A DNA stretch of 64,000 bases from Gavia stellata (GCF_030936135.1 NC_082611.1:12601001-12665000); one strand, 5' to 3'. Shown: positions 33,701-47,100, numbered from the stretch's first letter. Notes: generated by a model from the letters alone, not told the origin. Made by a program: numbers and translations.

Positions 33701-35357
33701 ACACTGGCTGCCCACAATCACAGAGTAAACTGCAAAGTGATAAGATTGTGTCTTTTATATCCTCCTTCAGTAAAAGGAAGCAGCATACAGGAGCTAAGCA
33801 TGACAGAAGCAAGATAAGAAAACAATACTTTGTAAAAATGCATTACTCCTTACGTGAGAAGAGGGATCTGAGACAAACTATCTTCCTTTCCCTGGTATTC
33901 ATATGAAACTTCACTGAAGGACAACTTTTAGCACAGACAAGAACTGTCAAGTTTCACGTTTAAGAGATCCATCCTAGTTTATGCTTATTTTCTTATACTG
34001 CACACAGAACTATATGAAACAATCACAAGAATGTAAAATTCCTGATTTTTTTGGTACTGCATGAAAGATGCAATGTGGACATGCTGACATGCCAACATGC
34101 TGGATGAAATCTGGAAAAACATCCTCATCCTTCAGGGGTATTTTTTTTTGCTACCTCATCATCACTGAATTTAATTATTTGAAATTAATGGCTCAATGGG
34201 TTGGAATTAATGGGTTGAAAGCCAGTCATATTTACATCCCTAACTTGAACTTCTGCTGTTTGTAATTTATGCTTTGGGACTGATCAGTCTGGCATATGGA
34301 TGCTAAGTTATGTTCAACCAGCAATTTCAAAAGACCTGGAGCCAGGCAAGTCATCTGCTGAAACAGGAAAACTCCAGGTGCAGCTTGCCAAAGTTTTAGT
34401 TAGCAGGTAGCTCTGAATAAGTGACATTTTAGAAGTGAGTGACTTGGCAGGTAAATGTGAGCGACAGACATCATAATACTACTACTAACAACAAGAAGAG
34501 TCTGGCCTCTCCCATAGTGGTGTCAAAACTGCATGGGAGTCACTCTAAGACAAGATGAACTAACTTTTGTGGCAAATGCTATCAAGTAAAACATTAGCAA
34601 GGCACCCTCTCACGCTCTTTTTTCTTGAGAACCGAGTACAGATGCTGTACATTGCATGTTAGCATATGCTTAGTGGAATCAGTAGATTACAGCAAGAGTC
34701 CTCCTGCAGCTGGCAGGAGCTGACAGCTGCACCCAGTGTGTGGCAGAGGAAAACCAGCATCTGGCTCAGGCACCTCCACAGAGAGGGTGGAAACCTTAGC
34801 TTGTACAGCCAGCCTTAACATGAGAAATTATTTCATTGCTTTCACCATCACACAAACTTAACCAGTTCCTGTCACTCACCACACATCCCTACTGATGGTA
34901 GCCTACAGGCTATGAAAACAGTGCAATGCTCTCCAGCTTAGCTGACTCATTTCATTTACAAAGAATACTTATAGGAAATGCTTAGAGAGCTCCGGTCGCA
35001 TTCTGCAGAAGTCGGTGTCAACTGTTCATTCCTTTCCATGCTATAAATATGCTGGTATATAACTGAAATAAATCAGCATTCTATGGAATAGGACTATGAC
35101 ATGATGAAAGAAAAAAAAAAGGAATTAATCATAGACTTGACTTTACCAGTATTGCTTGCTGCTCTGGAGATAGTCTGTAAAGCTGGCTTCCAGATGAGCT
35201 TATTCAAACTCCTGCACCAAGAAAAAAGAACTCTTTTTAAACAGGAAATATGAATGGCATCCAAAGCGTTAGATCTTCGTCCTGACTGAAGTGATGCCAG
35301 TAGCTAGGAGACTTCAGTCATCCAGCCTTTCTGACTTCATTTCACTTCATAACAGGA
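30721..35357. other. Intergenic, no recognised gene
   Basis: A 142-codon plus-strand frame at 30983-31411 has no family likeness and starts without an ATG. A 10-bp direct tandem (CTCCACAGAT twice) is at 33451-33470. Otherwise AT-rich unique-looking DNA. Confidence 0.5.
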
Positions 35358-35510
35358 TTAGATGTTTCCGAGAAGCTTAAAGGACTCCCCTATAACCAGT
35401 GTAGGGGAATACAGACCACGGTGTCCTCCCTTGACAGCTGCTGGCTTGGCATAAATATACTCATCGTCAGCATCCACTTCATCCAGTGGAGTGACAGCAG
35501 AATAATTTTC
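35358..35510 (-). CDS. Candidate terminal coding exon, unrecognised protein
   Basis: Seen: a strong acceptor (TTACTTTTCTTTAG) followed in phase 0 by 50 codons and TAA on the minus strand. The peptide starts ENYSAVTPLDEV, continues with acidic DADDEYIYAKP and ends ESFKLLGNI. Amino-acid make-up is balanced and unlike the random AT-rich frames around it. Three tyrosines sit in acidic or YxxV-like settings, compatible with a tyrosine-phosphorylated cytoplasmic tail or, if secreted, with tyrosine sulfation. I do not recognise the family. No clear polyA signal was found downstream. The upstream exons at 37528-37625 and beyond are the natural candidates to join it. Confidence 0.5.
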   Translation of the reverse strand, partial: ENYSAVTPLDEVDADDEYIYAKPAAVKGGHRGLYSPTLVIGESFKLLGNI

Positions 35511-37527
35511 CTAAAGAAAAGTAATCAGAAGAGTGGCATTTTATTTTCAAAAACTTAAAATCTGAGATGTCAAGTATTAGAAATACACATAGAGGCCAGT
35601 AAGGCTGAGAAGTTACAGCCGTTCCAGAGCATACGTTGACAGGGTTCTGCAATGTTCAAGGCCTGTTCAAAGATTCATGAAATAAATTTCTGCTGCTTAG
35701 TATGGAGAAGCTTTTACTAATAGTCAAATTTTCAAGCAGGCAAGATCTTTCTCAGGTCCAGTCAAAGAAACAATGTCTCCCTATGAGCCTTATCTTGTTT
35801 AAACCCAAAACATGACAGTTTACACCACCACCAATCAAGGTAATTTGAAATTAATAAAATGTTAGAACAGGACTAAAAGGAGTTCAGAGTTTTAATATAA
35901 TGACTCAGGAATTTTATACCAACCTCACACTCAGCAGACACCTGCATTCATTCAGGAAAAAACTTTTGGTAGTTTAAGATTAACATCAAGCTACTTGAAA
36001 AGAAAAGTTTGAGGTGAGCCTCCAAGAGTTCATAGGGAGCCAGAGAGGAGAAAGCTCACATCTCTGTTGTTATTTGAGGGAGTATTTTGCAGATTCTTCA
36101 AGAGACAAACATTTGATGGCAGGTTTGGTGGCAGCTGCAGGTCACACAGCCAAGCAGACCAGTCAGCTGTTTTCTAGCTACTGAAAATTTGTGTGGAAAG
36201 TGAATACTCCTCACTATTCCCTATGCTTTAGCCAATGTTTTTTACTTGTATTCCCATGGAGTATCACCTAAGACACAGACGTGGTGACTGTCCTTAACTA
36301 ACCAAATTTTGCTCTGAGATCAGAGAATCTCAATGTAAAATGGCTGCATTTATTTTCTGTGAAGCTGTCACTAAAGCTTTGCCCATGTGATTGGCTGGGG
36401 ATGCTAGACAAATAGGATCCTGCACAGGACACCAGGCACTTAGCAGCACTGGCATCCTCTTTAGAAACTGCTTGTGAGCAACTGGTCTCCTGACTCATCT
36501 GGTGCTGGCACTAATACTGGGATGAAGAGCAGAAATGGCCTTGAATGGGAAGAACACTGCTAAGTGCTGAGCGGGAAGGCACTGGTATTGGTACCTCAGA
36601 AAGCAAAAGCTAAAATCATCGCTGAAAGAACAGCTGGCCTTGTGCTTCTCTGCAGTGAGGAAGCAGAGCATGAATTCAGAACAAACAGCTGAATGACTGA
36701 AAAAGCAAAAATAATATAAAGAGGAAATCAACAGCAGTGAAATTTTTGTTTAAAGCTGCTCAATAATAGCACTTACATGTTTTTATGTACTTAGATGGAC
36801 TGGGGCCTAAATAAGCTTGATTTTTCAGTTTCTTACATTATGGCATGCATTTTGTAAAGCAAGGTTCAAAAATGAAAGTAGCTACAAGCTCGGACTTAGA
36901 ATGCATTTATTGCAATACCATCTACAAATAGCAGCTCGCTCCCCCAACTACTGGCACGAAAGAATGAACGTTGGCATGTACAGTAGCATTAATTTTGAAT
37001 GAAAGTCATGTTATTGTATGGCCTATACAAGGCCTATTTATCTCTTAATAGGTCTAAGAGAAGATATAGAATGGTAAGTAAAATCACAGAATTCTTCCTA
37101 AATCAGGACATTCAATGTATAATTGCTGAAATAATGTTTTCACATTCTTAGGCTTCTTTAATTTATTAAAAAATCAAAAGACACAAGATTACATGTGCCA
37201 GCTGGGAGACATCTCATCAGTACAGCTTAGAAAGACCTCTACGACTCATATGGAAATGTCACATTTTAAAATATAATTTGACAATAAAATGTCACAAACT
37301 GCCTCCACCTCTTGATTTAAGTGATTTTAATCACAGGTTCTAGTTTGTAGTCTGTACAGCACCTTATATTAAACACTATATTGAAACTCTCTAATTAAGA
37401 CCCATCTCTTTCCACTAAGCCCAGAATATGCAGGGCCAAATATGAATTTGATGGAATGAAGGTCAGACTTTTATTGCCGGCATTTGAAGTCTTGAACAAC
37501 CATCACTGACAACTGATCCATGAGTAC

Positions 37528-37625
37528 CTCATGGTACTCAGTTTCTGTTAAGGTAAATAGCTCTACTGGTGTTAAAAGATTTTCATCTGCTCGTTCCAAT
37601 GAGACTCCAGACCTCGTGTTATGAA
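37528..37625 (-). CDS. Candidate internal exon, unrecognised protein
   Basis: Acceptor TTTTCCTGTTTAG on the minus strand, two bases of a split codon, then 32 codons (HNTRSGVSLERADENLLTPV, ending TETEYHE). A donor GAG|GTACTC would leave phase 0, matching the exon at 35358-35510. The donor is weak. If it is not used, the frame runs on to TAA at 37473-37471, where an AATAAA overlaps the stop, giving an alternative last exon. Confidence 0.3.
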
Positions 37626-39537
37626 CTAAACAGGAAAACAAAATGAACCAGAGGAACATACAAAGAAATTGTGAAAAGGACCCACTTCAAGGGAAAATAT
37701 TAAAATCACTTCTTATGTATGGATAACCTGACCTTTCTACTAACTAATGGTTGTGATGAAGACTGCAGTGAGGCAACTATACAAATATTTATTTATCTGA
37801 ATAAATGTAAATAATTATTAAGGAATGACAATAAAAATATCTATTTTACTTTTTGTAGATGGCTAAAACATACATAGTTGTGCAACACAATGGTTGTTTC
37901 TAAATGTAGCTCTATATAGGGCAACCCTCCAAACTGAACAACAAAACTTGGACTTGAAATTCAAATACAACCAAAAAGTGACTCCTCAGGGATTCAAAAA
38001 TATTGAAGGCAAAAACTTAGCAAGCTTTCAGCTTGTCATGAAAAGCAGCAATAAATGATAAATGCAAACCCAGTATGCCTTATTTTCAAAACCTGACAAG
38101 CCCACAAAACCAGACTTGCAGTAGTGCAATCTATTGCAAAAGCCAACAGTGCTTGGTTATTCAAAATAGAAACTGTCAATACTTTAAGAGCCAACTAGGA
38201 GACATCAGTTCATTGTAGATGGTGCCTAAGATTCATGCAAATGTCACATAGCATAAAGCGGCTGTGCAGAGCAGGCATGCCAATAGGTGCATGTTTTTGC
38301 TTGCACCTTTGGAGTTTTGACGTTCTAAACATCAAGCACTTATATTCAAATAATTTCAAATTTTGTACAGGAGCATTTGAAGATCTGTAGCTGTGCTACA
38401 ATTTGGACAGATATGAATTTCAGGCAATAGACACTTTAGAACGGAAAAGGACAGCACGCAACCTCGGATTTGCAAGGCAAAGCTCGTCAGAGTACTCAGG
38501 CTCAGTTGCCGGTTACAGCTTCATTTACGAGAAACTCTGCAGGGTGAAAGTGAAAGGCACAAAGCAGTTTCTTTTTCTTATCTATAGATCTCTCTAGTCT
38601 GACTATAAGTTATCTAGACTCTTTTAAAAGATAATACTGTGATTACTAACAAACAATCCTAACAGATGTGGTAGGTATTTTCATTTTCATTATTTTCATA
38701 GATCTTAAGGCAGCAGGAGAACTGAATAGTTGAACCTACTGTTTGACAGAGACCACTGATTTATTTGCATTCTGGTGCCTCTGGCTCTTCCTTTCCTGGG
38801 AACTCAGCAGTGTTTCGGTCCACCCCAGACCACAAGAGCCTCCAGCACTCACCAGTGGAACTAAGGAGGCTGAAGCACAGTCAGTATTGCATTCACACTA
38901 TCATTTGATGCAATCCCCTTTACACTCATTTCTGCCAAATCAAATACTTGGGTGAACATCTAGGTGAGGGCAAAAATATTCTCCAGGCTCCTTTTTTTCC
39001 TCCATCCAGGTTGGTTAACAATGGTTAAACATATTGATGAAGGAATTAATAGCTTAGGGCAGACATTTTTCAAATGCAACTGGGCTGACCTCAATCACTC
39101 GTCGGTTCCACTGCTCCCCGCTGCCTGGTAAAATTAAGCATTCAGGTGTATAGGGTAGATTCAGCATATACAACATGGATAGAGTTCATAAAATACTTTG
39201 GCTGGCCCAGTTAAATGACAGTATATGCTACCTATAAAACCAGCACTCCTTGGTATCAATCTCCTGATTCTTCTGACTTGGGCCCTGTTCTGAAAGGTAC
39301 ACAGTGCCTTCTGAGACATGGTACATACTTTAAGCCTTCTTTGGTATCAGCCCAAGTAATGGTCATAAGCGACTTGCAAAATCAAGGCTGGGAGGAATAG
39401 TCCTTATTAAAATCTCTAAAGTTCACAGTCACAGGAGTGTTCATTTAAATAGTGCTCAAAGCTGGCAGTATTCAGTGAATATCCCTTTTGCTTGTGGCTA
39501 CTTTCCCTTCTGTTTCTTATAAATGTCATTGTACTAC

Positions 39538-39628
39538 CCTGGATTCTGGCTGGACATGACTGGCTGGGGAAAACAGAAATTCCAGCCAAAGGAAACAGAA
39601 CTGAAAGTAATGAGAGAATCTTTTTCAT
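39538..39628 (-). CDS. Candidate first exon with signal peptide
   Basis: On the minus strand an ATG opens 30 codons: MKK, then a hydrophobic core ILSLLSVLFPLAGISVF, then PSQSC. This is a textbook signal-peptide profile. A donor CCAGG|GTAGTA leaves one base, which would join the split codon of the exon at 37528-37625. A second frame is open across the same bases, so the call is speculative. Confidence 0.22.
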
Positions 39629-42600
39629 TCATCCTCTGATCTGTAAAATAGATAGATGCGTTTCCTTCTAAAGGCTGCACTTCCCAGCTGTAAAACAATA
39701 GAGCACTCTCCACCAGTATTTCTGCAATCTTCGTCACACAGCTGTGGAGTGTTGCAAACTGGTAACATTTGTAAAGTGTACTTGTAAAGTCATAAAAGAA
39801 GCAGTGCCATGAAGTTCTTACTTCTAAAGTGTGGGGAAAGTTTAAGTTTCTGTTCTTGAGTTCAAAGTGGTTTGCATGTTTCGTAATTATCTCAAACTAT
39901 AGTTTATGGCCTGTAATCTTGCATTAAGCCCCATTAAATTCCTGGTACATGAGTAGGAAAGGGTGTACTGTTGCTTTGTTGTTTCATCATCAGTAAAGTT
40001 ACAGACAGATGCTTTAGGAGCAATGCTTTTATCTTTCCTGGTAGCCGTTTCTCATGCAGGCACATATTGAAGAACAAGTTTCAATCATGGCTTTCATTTC
40101 GCTGGTTTTCATTCACACTTTTATATTATCTGTAAATGTCTGAATATACAGCACCTCAACTTAATAGCTCTAAAGTTGTATCTTTGTGTTGCAGCTCTGT
40201 ATAAATGGGCAGACTGTGCATTTCAGAAGGTAAGAGATGAGCAGGCTCTGCATGAAAAGGCCTCTGGAAAGTGGCAAGTCATATCCTGGGTCAGCCCTGG
40301 TCCTCCGTCCCAATCAGGTCGGAGGGAGCTTCTGCCTCCTGTTCCCAGCTTTTACCAAGTGCTACAGCTTGGTTGGCCACAGTTTGGCCTCTGTGGAAGC
40401 AGGTTAACTCTGATCATAGAAGCACGAGATTCCTGTGAATGTGGGATGAGACATCTAGATTGCAGGCCTAGAAAACTCTGAGGTTTATCTAAGCTTGGCC
40501 AAATGCCTCAGGAGGAAGGACTGCTCCCCCAGTTGCAGAGCTGTCTCTGATTACCCACTGCTTGGGACTGAAGTACTTCCTGCTTCCTCTTTTTTTACTT
40601 CCTTTCTTCTTCCTTCAGGGTGCACAGACGCTGCAATAAAACCTTCTCATTCAGAAGGAAAGGGAACTCTCTATTGCGCTGCAATTATAAAGCAACAGAT
40701 GACTTAAACCTGGGAGGCAATGCAGCCGTATATTTCAGCAGACAGGAAATGTTGCATAGTCATAAAATGTTGCATACGCAAAAACTGAGACTACTTGTAT
40801 TTAACGCTTTGCCTTGTGACTGAAGAAGTTGGGCATAAATTCCAAACACAGGCTCGGTTTTCTAACTTCCCTAGAACTCAGGGCTATTTAGACTTCTTTC
40901 TGGTCCAAACCTGTTGTTAATTTTAGCATTTCTTGGCTACTACAGCTAAGACTGAATACTCATTTAACCTCACTGGGATACATGCTGTACTTACAGTATA
41001 TTCTAGGAAACTTCAATTAGTTCACATTTTCATCTGAAATACAATTACATACAAAAGTATTTTTTTTAACATAAACCACCAATTCAGTATGTTTTTCCTT
41101 CCCTCAGTTTTGCTACAGTTTGATTTTTATGGGACAATTGTCACTTTTTTTTTCAAACTGAATGAAGTAATAGAGCTTTGAAATAGTTCTCATCCCTTCA
41201 GAGACTTCATTAGAGACATTTTCTTTAAAGGGGTACCATCATCTTTTCAACCTCATCAGTTTTATCCAACAGTTTACCAGTGAGATAATTTGTGGGAATG
41301 TGGGCGTTTCAGGCTTAAATGTGGGAAATTCAGGCTCAAATCCCTTCCTGGCATAGAGGGACTCAAGGACATGCTTGTCAAGCTCATTTTGAAATGATGA
41401 CCTCACAAAAAGCCTATAGAAGGAAATATTCTCTGGTCTTCCCATGAACTTGCTTTAGTTCACAGAAAGGCTTTCAAGAGCCATTGGCCTACAGGAAGAA
41501 TAGGACTTGCCTTTAAGCCTGCAGATTGGGGCATTGATTCGAGAGAGGTGAGCCACTGAATTCTGGCTCAGCTTCAAATACCACTTATGTAGCTTATCTA
41601 ATAACTGCTTAATGTACAACATGTTACAGCACTCAGAGGAGGCACCAGAATCCTGTGTTTCCCACTCATAGGTGAGTGCTCTAGCTGTCAAGCTCCAAGT
41701 CTCTCTTGGCTAACAAATACTCCTCCTTCCCTTTCAATGAGACGAGACCTCTACTTAAGAGTTAAGACACCTTCCAGAAAAGGGAAGAACCAAAGTTTGA
41801 CTGCCCTCTTGCCAAGCAGGGACAGAAATCTCATTTTTCCACATACTGAAGAGGTCTTCTAAGTGCTGATCAGCTGCCCCAGCAACACTCCCTCGGCTTG
41901 CTCCATTTTTAAAAGACTGCCATTCTTCAAAGACCAATTTTTGAACAAACTCAAGAGGGGGAAAAGCTTCAGACACACCTCTGCAGGCAATAGTTCCTCA
42001 CTGGCTGCTTGCATGGCATACTGGCTGCTTTGGATCTCCTTTCAAAGAAACTCAGCTCTCAATGTGCAACACAGAGGATCATAACATGGGTCCAACACTT
42101 TATCTCAGAAACGTCAACATTTTTTTGGGCAATGCTCAGTGTTGTGGCACACTTCTTTATTGGCTTTTAGCCTAATTAATTAGTGCAACATCACCAGGCA
42201 GTCTGTTTCAGAGCAGGTCTTAAATCCATGACCTTAAATCCATGTCTTAACTTAGTGCTCAAGCTAATGGATTGTCTTTCCTTGCTGGGCCTATTTCCCG
42301 ATCTGTACATATAAAGCTGTTCCCTGCAAAAGGCTTTGTCACACACAAATGACAAGCATGGTTTAAACAGCACGTAGTATTGTCTATCACCTAGAAAACT
42401 TTCCTTGTCACACTTTAAAGACAAGCAAAGCAGGTCTTTGCAGTTTGAATTGCCCTGGAAGAGCCTGTGTGCTTCTTGGATTCAGATTTTTATTATTTCC
42501 TGTATAGACATATTATTCAAGTACGCTCTAAATGTGTGCAATGAGATCACTGACGAAAGATGTAAATAATACATATGAGATACGGTGGGGGGTGAAGAGG

Positions 42601-43143
42601 GTGAACACTATTGAAAATAACTTGGATGATAAAATAAGCAGATGACAGGAAGAATTTTCAACAGACTGACTGAATACTCATTCAAACGGAGGGATGTGAA
42701 CACATTTGCAGTGATCATCCTGATTCTTCTCTAAAGCTCAACTCATGACAGATAATGATAGATAATAACAGAAAGATAGTAATGATCTTGTGATCTCTGA
42801 GTCTGTAATTACTTGAACAGTAATAAGCTGGAATGCTTTTACTACATATCTTCAGCATGCAGGGATGAAAACATGATTTCTCCGACCAGCAGAGGGGGCT
42901 TGGCAGTAAGTTTTCTAACACAAACCCAAATGATTTCTTTGGAAATTGAGTAATACTAAAATTAAACTGACTTTTATAGGAACTTGCATAGTATTATAGA
43001 TAAAAACAGAACTTCCTACAAACAAAAGACTCAAATATAAACAGGCACAATTCAAACTGAGCGTTGTTCTGGCTATCTTTGTTTCCCTTACTTCTCAGTG
43101 TGGCTTTTCTATTTCGGCAGAAAGCCCTTGAAGTTAGTTATAC

Positions 43144-43227
43144 CTGACAGGCATAGAGTGCAAGTAAAGAAGTTTTTGCTCCTAATTCCTTCGAAAAGCT
43201 GAGTCCAAGTTCCTATTAAACCTGTCC
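43144..43227 (-). CDS. Candidate exon (TGLIGTWTQLFEGI)
   Basis: On the minus strand, acceptor GTACTTTACAG, 84 bases in phase 1 to 1, then donor TCAG|GTATAA. The peptide is TGLIGTWTQLFEGIRSKNFF followed by TCTLCLS. It is phase-compatible with the exon at 37528-37625 but not with the end of the 43997 exon without another exon between them. Low confidence. Confidence 0.2.
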
Positions 43228-43996
43228 CTGTAAAGTACTCCAATACGTGTACAAGAAAAAAACAGGGAAGACATTGACCTAAACTCCCAGTGGAAAGTTT
43301 TCCGAGCCACCACAGAGCTGTGTATTTGAAGGCAGGACATGTCACCCGAGTAGTGCAGAAGTTTACAGCACAGTTATCTAATTATTTGAGGCCACTTTGT
43401 AGTTTTAAACAGTAGACATAAATCTGGATGGCCACAAGAGCCATTGGCAACCTCACAATATGGGTGAGACCAAAAACATGGATGTAATCCAAGGTGGTGG
43501 CATACAGAAGCACATTTAAAGCTAATGCTTAGTGTTAAGTTGCACACAGGGTTACGTCAAGACAAAAGAATGACACCAATTTATCTTGAAATTAACACAG
43601 TCTGGCTAGTCTTCTGGTAAAATTCCTCTTTTTCATGGTTAACTGGATTTGTCCCACAAATACTGTTTCCTTGCTTGATTTCCACTCACGTAGAAGAAAA
43701 ATGCAGGCAGGTGCATTTGAATACCTGGGAATTATATTCACTTTATTACTTCTGATGAATAGGGATTTACTCCACATCTGAGTACCTGAATGGCACTGTT
43801 CAGTGCTCTTCAGAATCCGATTCTTTTATTTCTAGTGAGAACTAGCTGCCAATTTTAATGACAGATTCTGGTAAATGTAATTATTTTCACCTCTGTGGCT
43901 CCAGCTTCTGGTGAAGGAAATATTGAAAATAACGATGCACTAGAGTAACTTAAAATGAAATTAATGGCAGATGTAGCAGAAGTACAAATGACTCAC

Positions 43997-44148
43997 CATG
44001 ACCAGTAAGGGTGCAACACTTTCCCTTGACGACATGAGCACGGGCTGTCCTGTTACGCACACAGCAGCAGTCACCTCGCAGGGATGCTGATAGGTGCAGC
44101 ACTCTGCAGCAGGCTGGGCTCTGCCTACTCACCGGCTTCGCCGGTCAT
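43997..44148 (-). CDS. Two candidate 5' coding exons (MTGEA / GQPVLMSSRESV)
   Basis: On the minus strand an ATG in good context at 44148 gives MTGEA and one base (to 44133), then donor GCCG|GTGAGT. An acceptor GTGCGTAACAG at 44050 starts a 53-base exon that completes a glycine, reads QPVLMSSRESVAPLLVM and ends at donor CATG|GTGAGT in phase 0. Both donors are near consensus and the phases agree. The protein is not recognised, and a third exon could not be joined with certainty. Confidence 0.25.
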
Positions 44149-47100
44149 TTTGGTGAGCTCTTCTCAGAAGGATCTCAGCAGCCGCTCTGTGTTTGTGGGG
44201 AACAAGAGTTGCCACCCATGTAGCCCAGTAATTTTCCTTACGTACTAATATACTTCAAAAAAGAGTACCTGGGGGAGGAGGAGGATGAGAATTCTGGTCA
44301 CCTGGTGAAAGAAAATGATCATTTAGTGTGGATATCAGATTGTTTGTTAAACCTTCTATTTGGAAGTGGATGTGCTATGTAATGGCATACTATATACCCC
44401 CATATTTCTGATAGAAGAAAAAGATCGGCTGTGAGGGTTACAGCAGTCCATTGGGAGGAAGGGGGATGCAGCAAGTCACTGTGTGTCCTCAGTCCCCAAA
44501 TCAGGATCCCAGTTAATGGCACCAGCTCTGCTAGAGGGTGATCCCTGGCCCCTCCTGCCTTTGAGTCCCCTCATCCATACCACATCTGCAACACTTCCAC
44601 CATTGCTCTCAGTTCTCCTGGTCTTTGGACCCAGTGTCCTCCACATCCTTAACCCCACTTCTCCAAACCCATTTCAAAACCCCTCCCTTCTCTACAGAGC
44701 TGCTTTTCTTCTCACAAAATAAAAATATCCAGCCTTCCACGCCAGAGCATCCCCTCCCTGACCCAACAACCCTGGGCTACACATCCTTCCCTGACCTTCC
44801 CTTTCTGGCTGCCTGGAATCACCCCAGAGCTGCTTTCTCATAACCCTCAGGCACTCCCAGCGGGTCCCTGCCTTTTGGCCCACTCTCCAGTGTCAGGTCC
44901 CCCAATTCCAGCCACCCCTTGGTTCCCTTTGGCCTCTGCAATAATCTGAGCTCCTTCCTGACACCAGCTCCTTGGGTATCCCCTCCTCGGGTGCACTTTG
45001 TGAAAACCCTGACTCTTGCTTTTCAGATGGGAGGATTTCAAAACATACCAAATGCTCCACCATTCACATCTGTAAGAGCAGCAAAAGAGGACTTGTCTGA
45101 GGGAAAGCAGCTGGGTGTCAGTTTTCATAAAGCGATGCACCGCATAGTACTGCTGTGTGTGGTACTGGAGAGGATTGAGGAAGAGAAAAGAGAACAAAGG
45201 TGGGCAGTTATGGGAATTTGCAAGAAAAAAAGAATCTACTTTGATGTTAATGACCTGAGTCAAAATACAAGGAGGCTGAACTTCCCCGAAAGGAAGTTCA
45301 CTAACAAGGAACCACAGATAACCTTCAGATGCTAAACTGAAAACTCTGGAGGAGAAGGTAGACAATTCTCAGAAAAAAAACAGTACGAAGTATACTTAAT
45401 ATCAGAGAGAGAAGGAAAGCAAAAGACAGAGAGCATCTTGAAACTAAAGGAGGTATTAAACAGAATTACAGGAAGCAATTAGAAAACATCAGGCTGGAAA
45501 GCAGAAAAAAGCCAAGTGGAGTAAATTTTAAACCCGGGACATTGGGATTTGTTCACACGAAGAAAGGTCAGATGGGGACAAACTTCCAGCAGTATTATGG
45601 AAGAAACCAATAAGGAATTAGCTGAGACTAGCATAGAGGGAATACAGTAAATTAAAAAACAAAAAAAATAAGGAAAAGGACTGTGAACTGGAGGAGAGGA
45701 GACAGGCTAGAAATGAAAGAGGAAACAAAGAAGCAACAGAATAAATATTGCATGGGATAAAGAGGGAAAAAGAACAGAACAGCCCATTCTAGCTCAGCTC
45801 ATGGGAACCTCCAAGTTTCCCAAATTTGCTTTATTAATTGCCAATGCCAAGTTTAAAGCCTTGTGGGTACAGGACTTTTCACATGGAGAGGCAACTATCC
45901 ATGCAGGTTCAAAATGCACCAGGGGAAGCATTATGTTAATGACAAAAGATGTATGAAAACTATGATCCCAGAGGAGTAAGATGACATCAGACAGCTTCAA
46001 ACATAAAATATTCTAGGGCAAGTGAGCCTCTAGATGCTGCTGACCTAAAAACTACTAGACATTGCTACTGCTGTTGTTTTAACACGGGCATAGCTTCTTC
46101 CAGCTCACTTCATCTTTCCAAAGATGCTAATTCTTTGAAGGAACAGCAGGTACATTAGAAAATGTATTATAAGCAAATATGTAATTGTCTCCCTTCCATT
46201 CAGTATATTTACACACATACTCTTTAAAATAAAAAACCCCAGTCATTCCTGAGTCTTCTTGCTCATGAAATGAAAGCAATGAAAATTCGATTTTTAGGCC
46301 ATCAAGACATGCAAGTAAGAGCGCAGTTAACATATGTTAATGTATGTCCCAAGAACTTTCACATGAAGGTCTAACAAAGATCCAAGCAGACAGACCGTTT
46401 TGCAGGCATGAGTCATTAATAATCAGACAGCTTAATAAGAAGTCCAAACAGTCTCGTTGGTCTACCGTAAGATCATTACCTTAAGACAACAAAAAATAAT
46501 GGGTCATACTGTCAATTCAGTTCCTCCAGGGATGAATGGAGCCCCTCTTGATATGGTGCAAAAAGAGAAGTAAAAATACCCAACTAGAAAAGAGTGTCTG
46601 CACTGAGTTCCCAGTGACTGCAATGGCTGAGTCACAGTGGGTTCTTGGACATGCAGGGGAGTTTTAGCAGGAAACCGCCTACCACTTTATTTACAGCTCC
46701 ACTTCAACTATGCCGTTCGACTCAGCTCAGTAGATGATTTTTATCACTCTAGATGTTGTGGATGCATTTGCACAGAGACACTTTCCAAAAGGCCACATAT
46801 GTTTAACATCGTTGTTTCATGAGATTTCTAGATATTCACTTCAGATGGAAGAAATACTGCCCCTTCTACCCTTCTACCTCCAGTACAAAAGTACCTTTTC
46901 TCCATCCACTCTGATTTGTTTGAGTCATACCTAATCTGCATGCATGCTTTGCATTGCTGAACTGTATCTGTTTAGAAACTAGCATGCTGTCATTGTATAC
47001 CTTATGAGGTACAGGCAGCTACAGATCCAGAAAAGGTGGGGGGAATCACAGTTCTGGCAGCCTATCCTGCCTCAACTCAGTGATCTCTACATTCAGCACC

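Noticed and set aside
43690-43724. 35-bp minus-strand exon-like piece with acceptor and GTGAGT donor
   Set aside because: Its phase fits neither the neighbouring candidate exon nor the frame length needed; left as chance.
44919-45335. VPFGLCNN at the start of a 138-codon plus frame, resembling a retroviral-type RT motif
   Set aside because: No other reverse-transcriptase motif before or after it; the frame passes into an unrelated purine-rich block.
46700-46730. GTTCGACTC, a tRNA B-box-like string
   Set aside because: No A box at the right spacing and no cloverleaf could be drawn.
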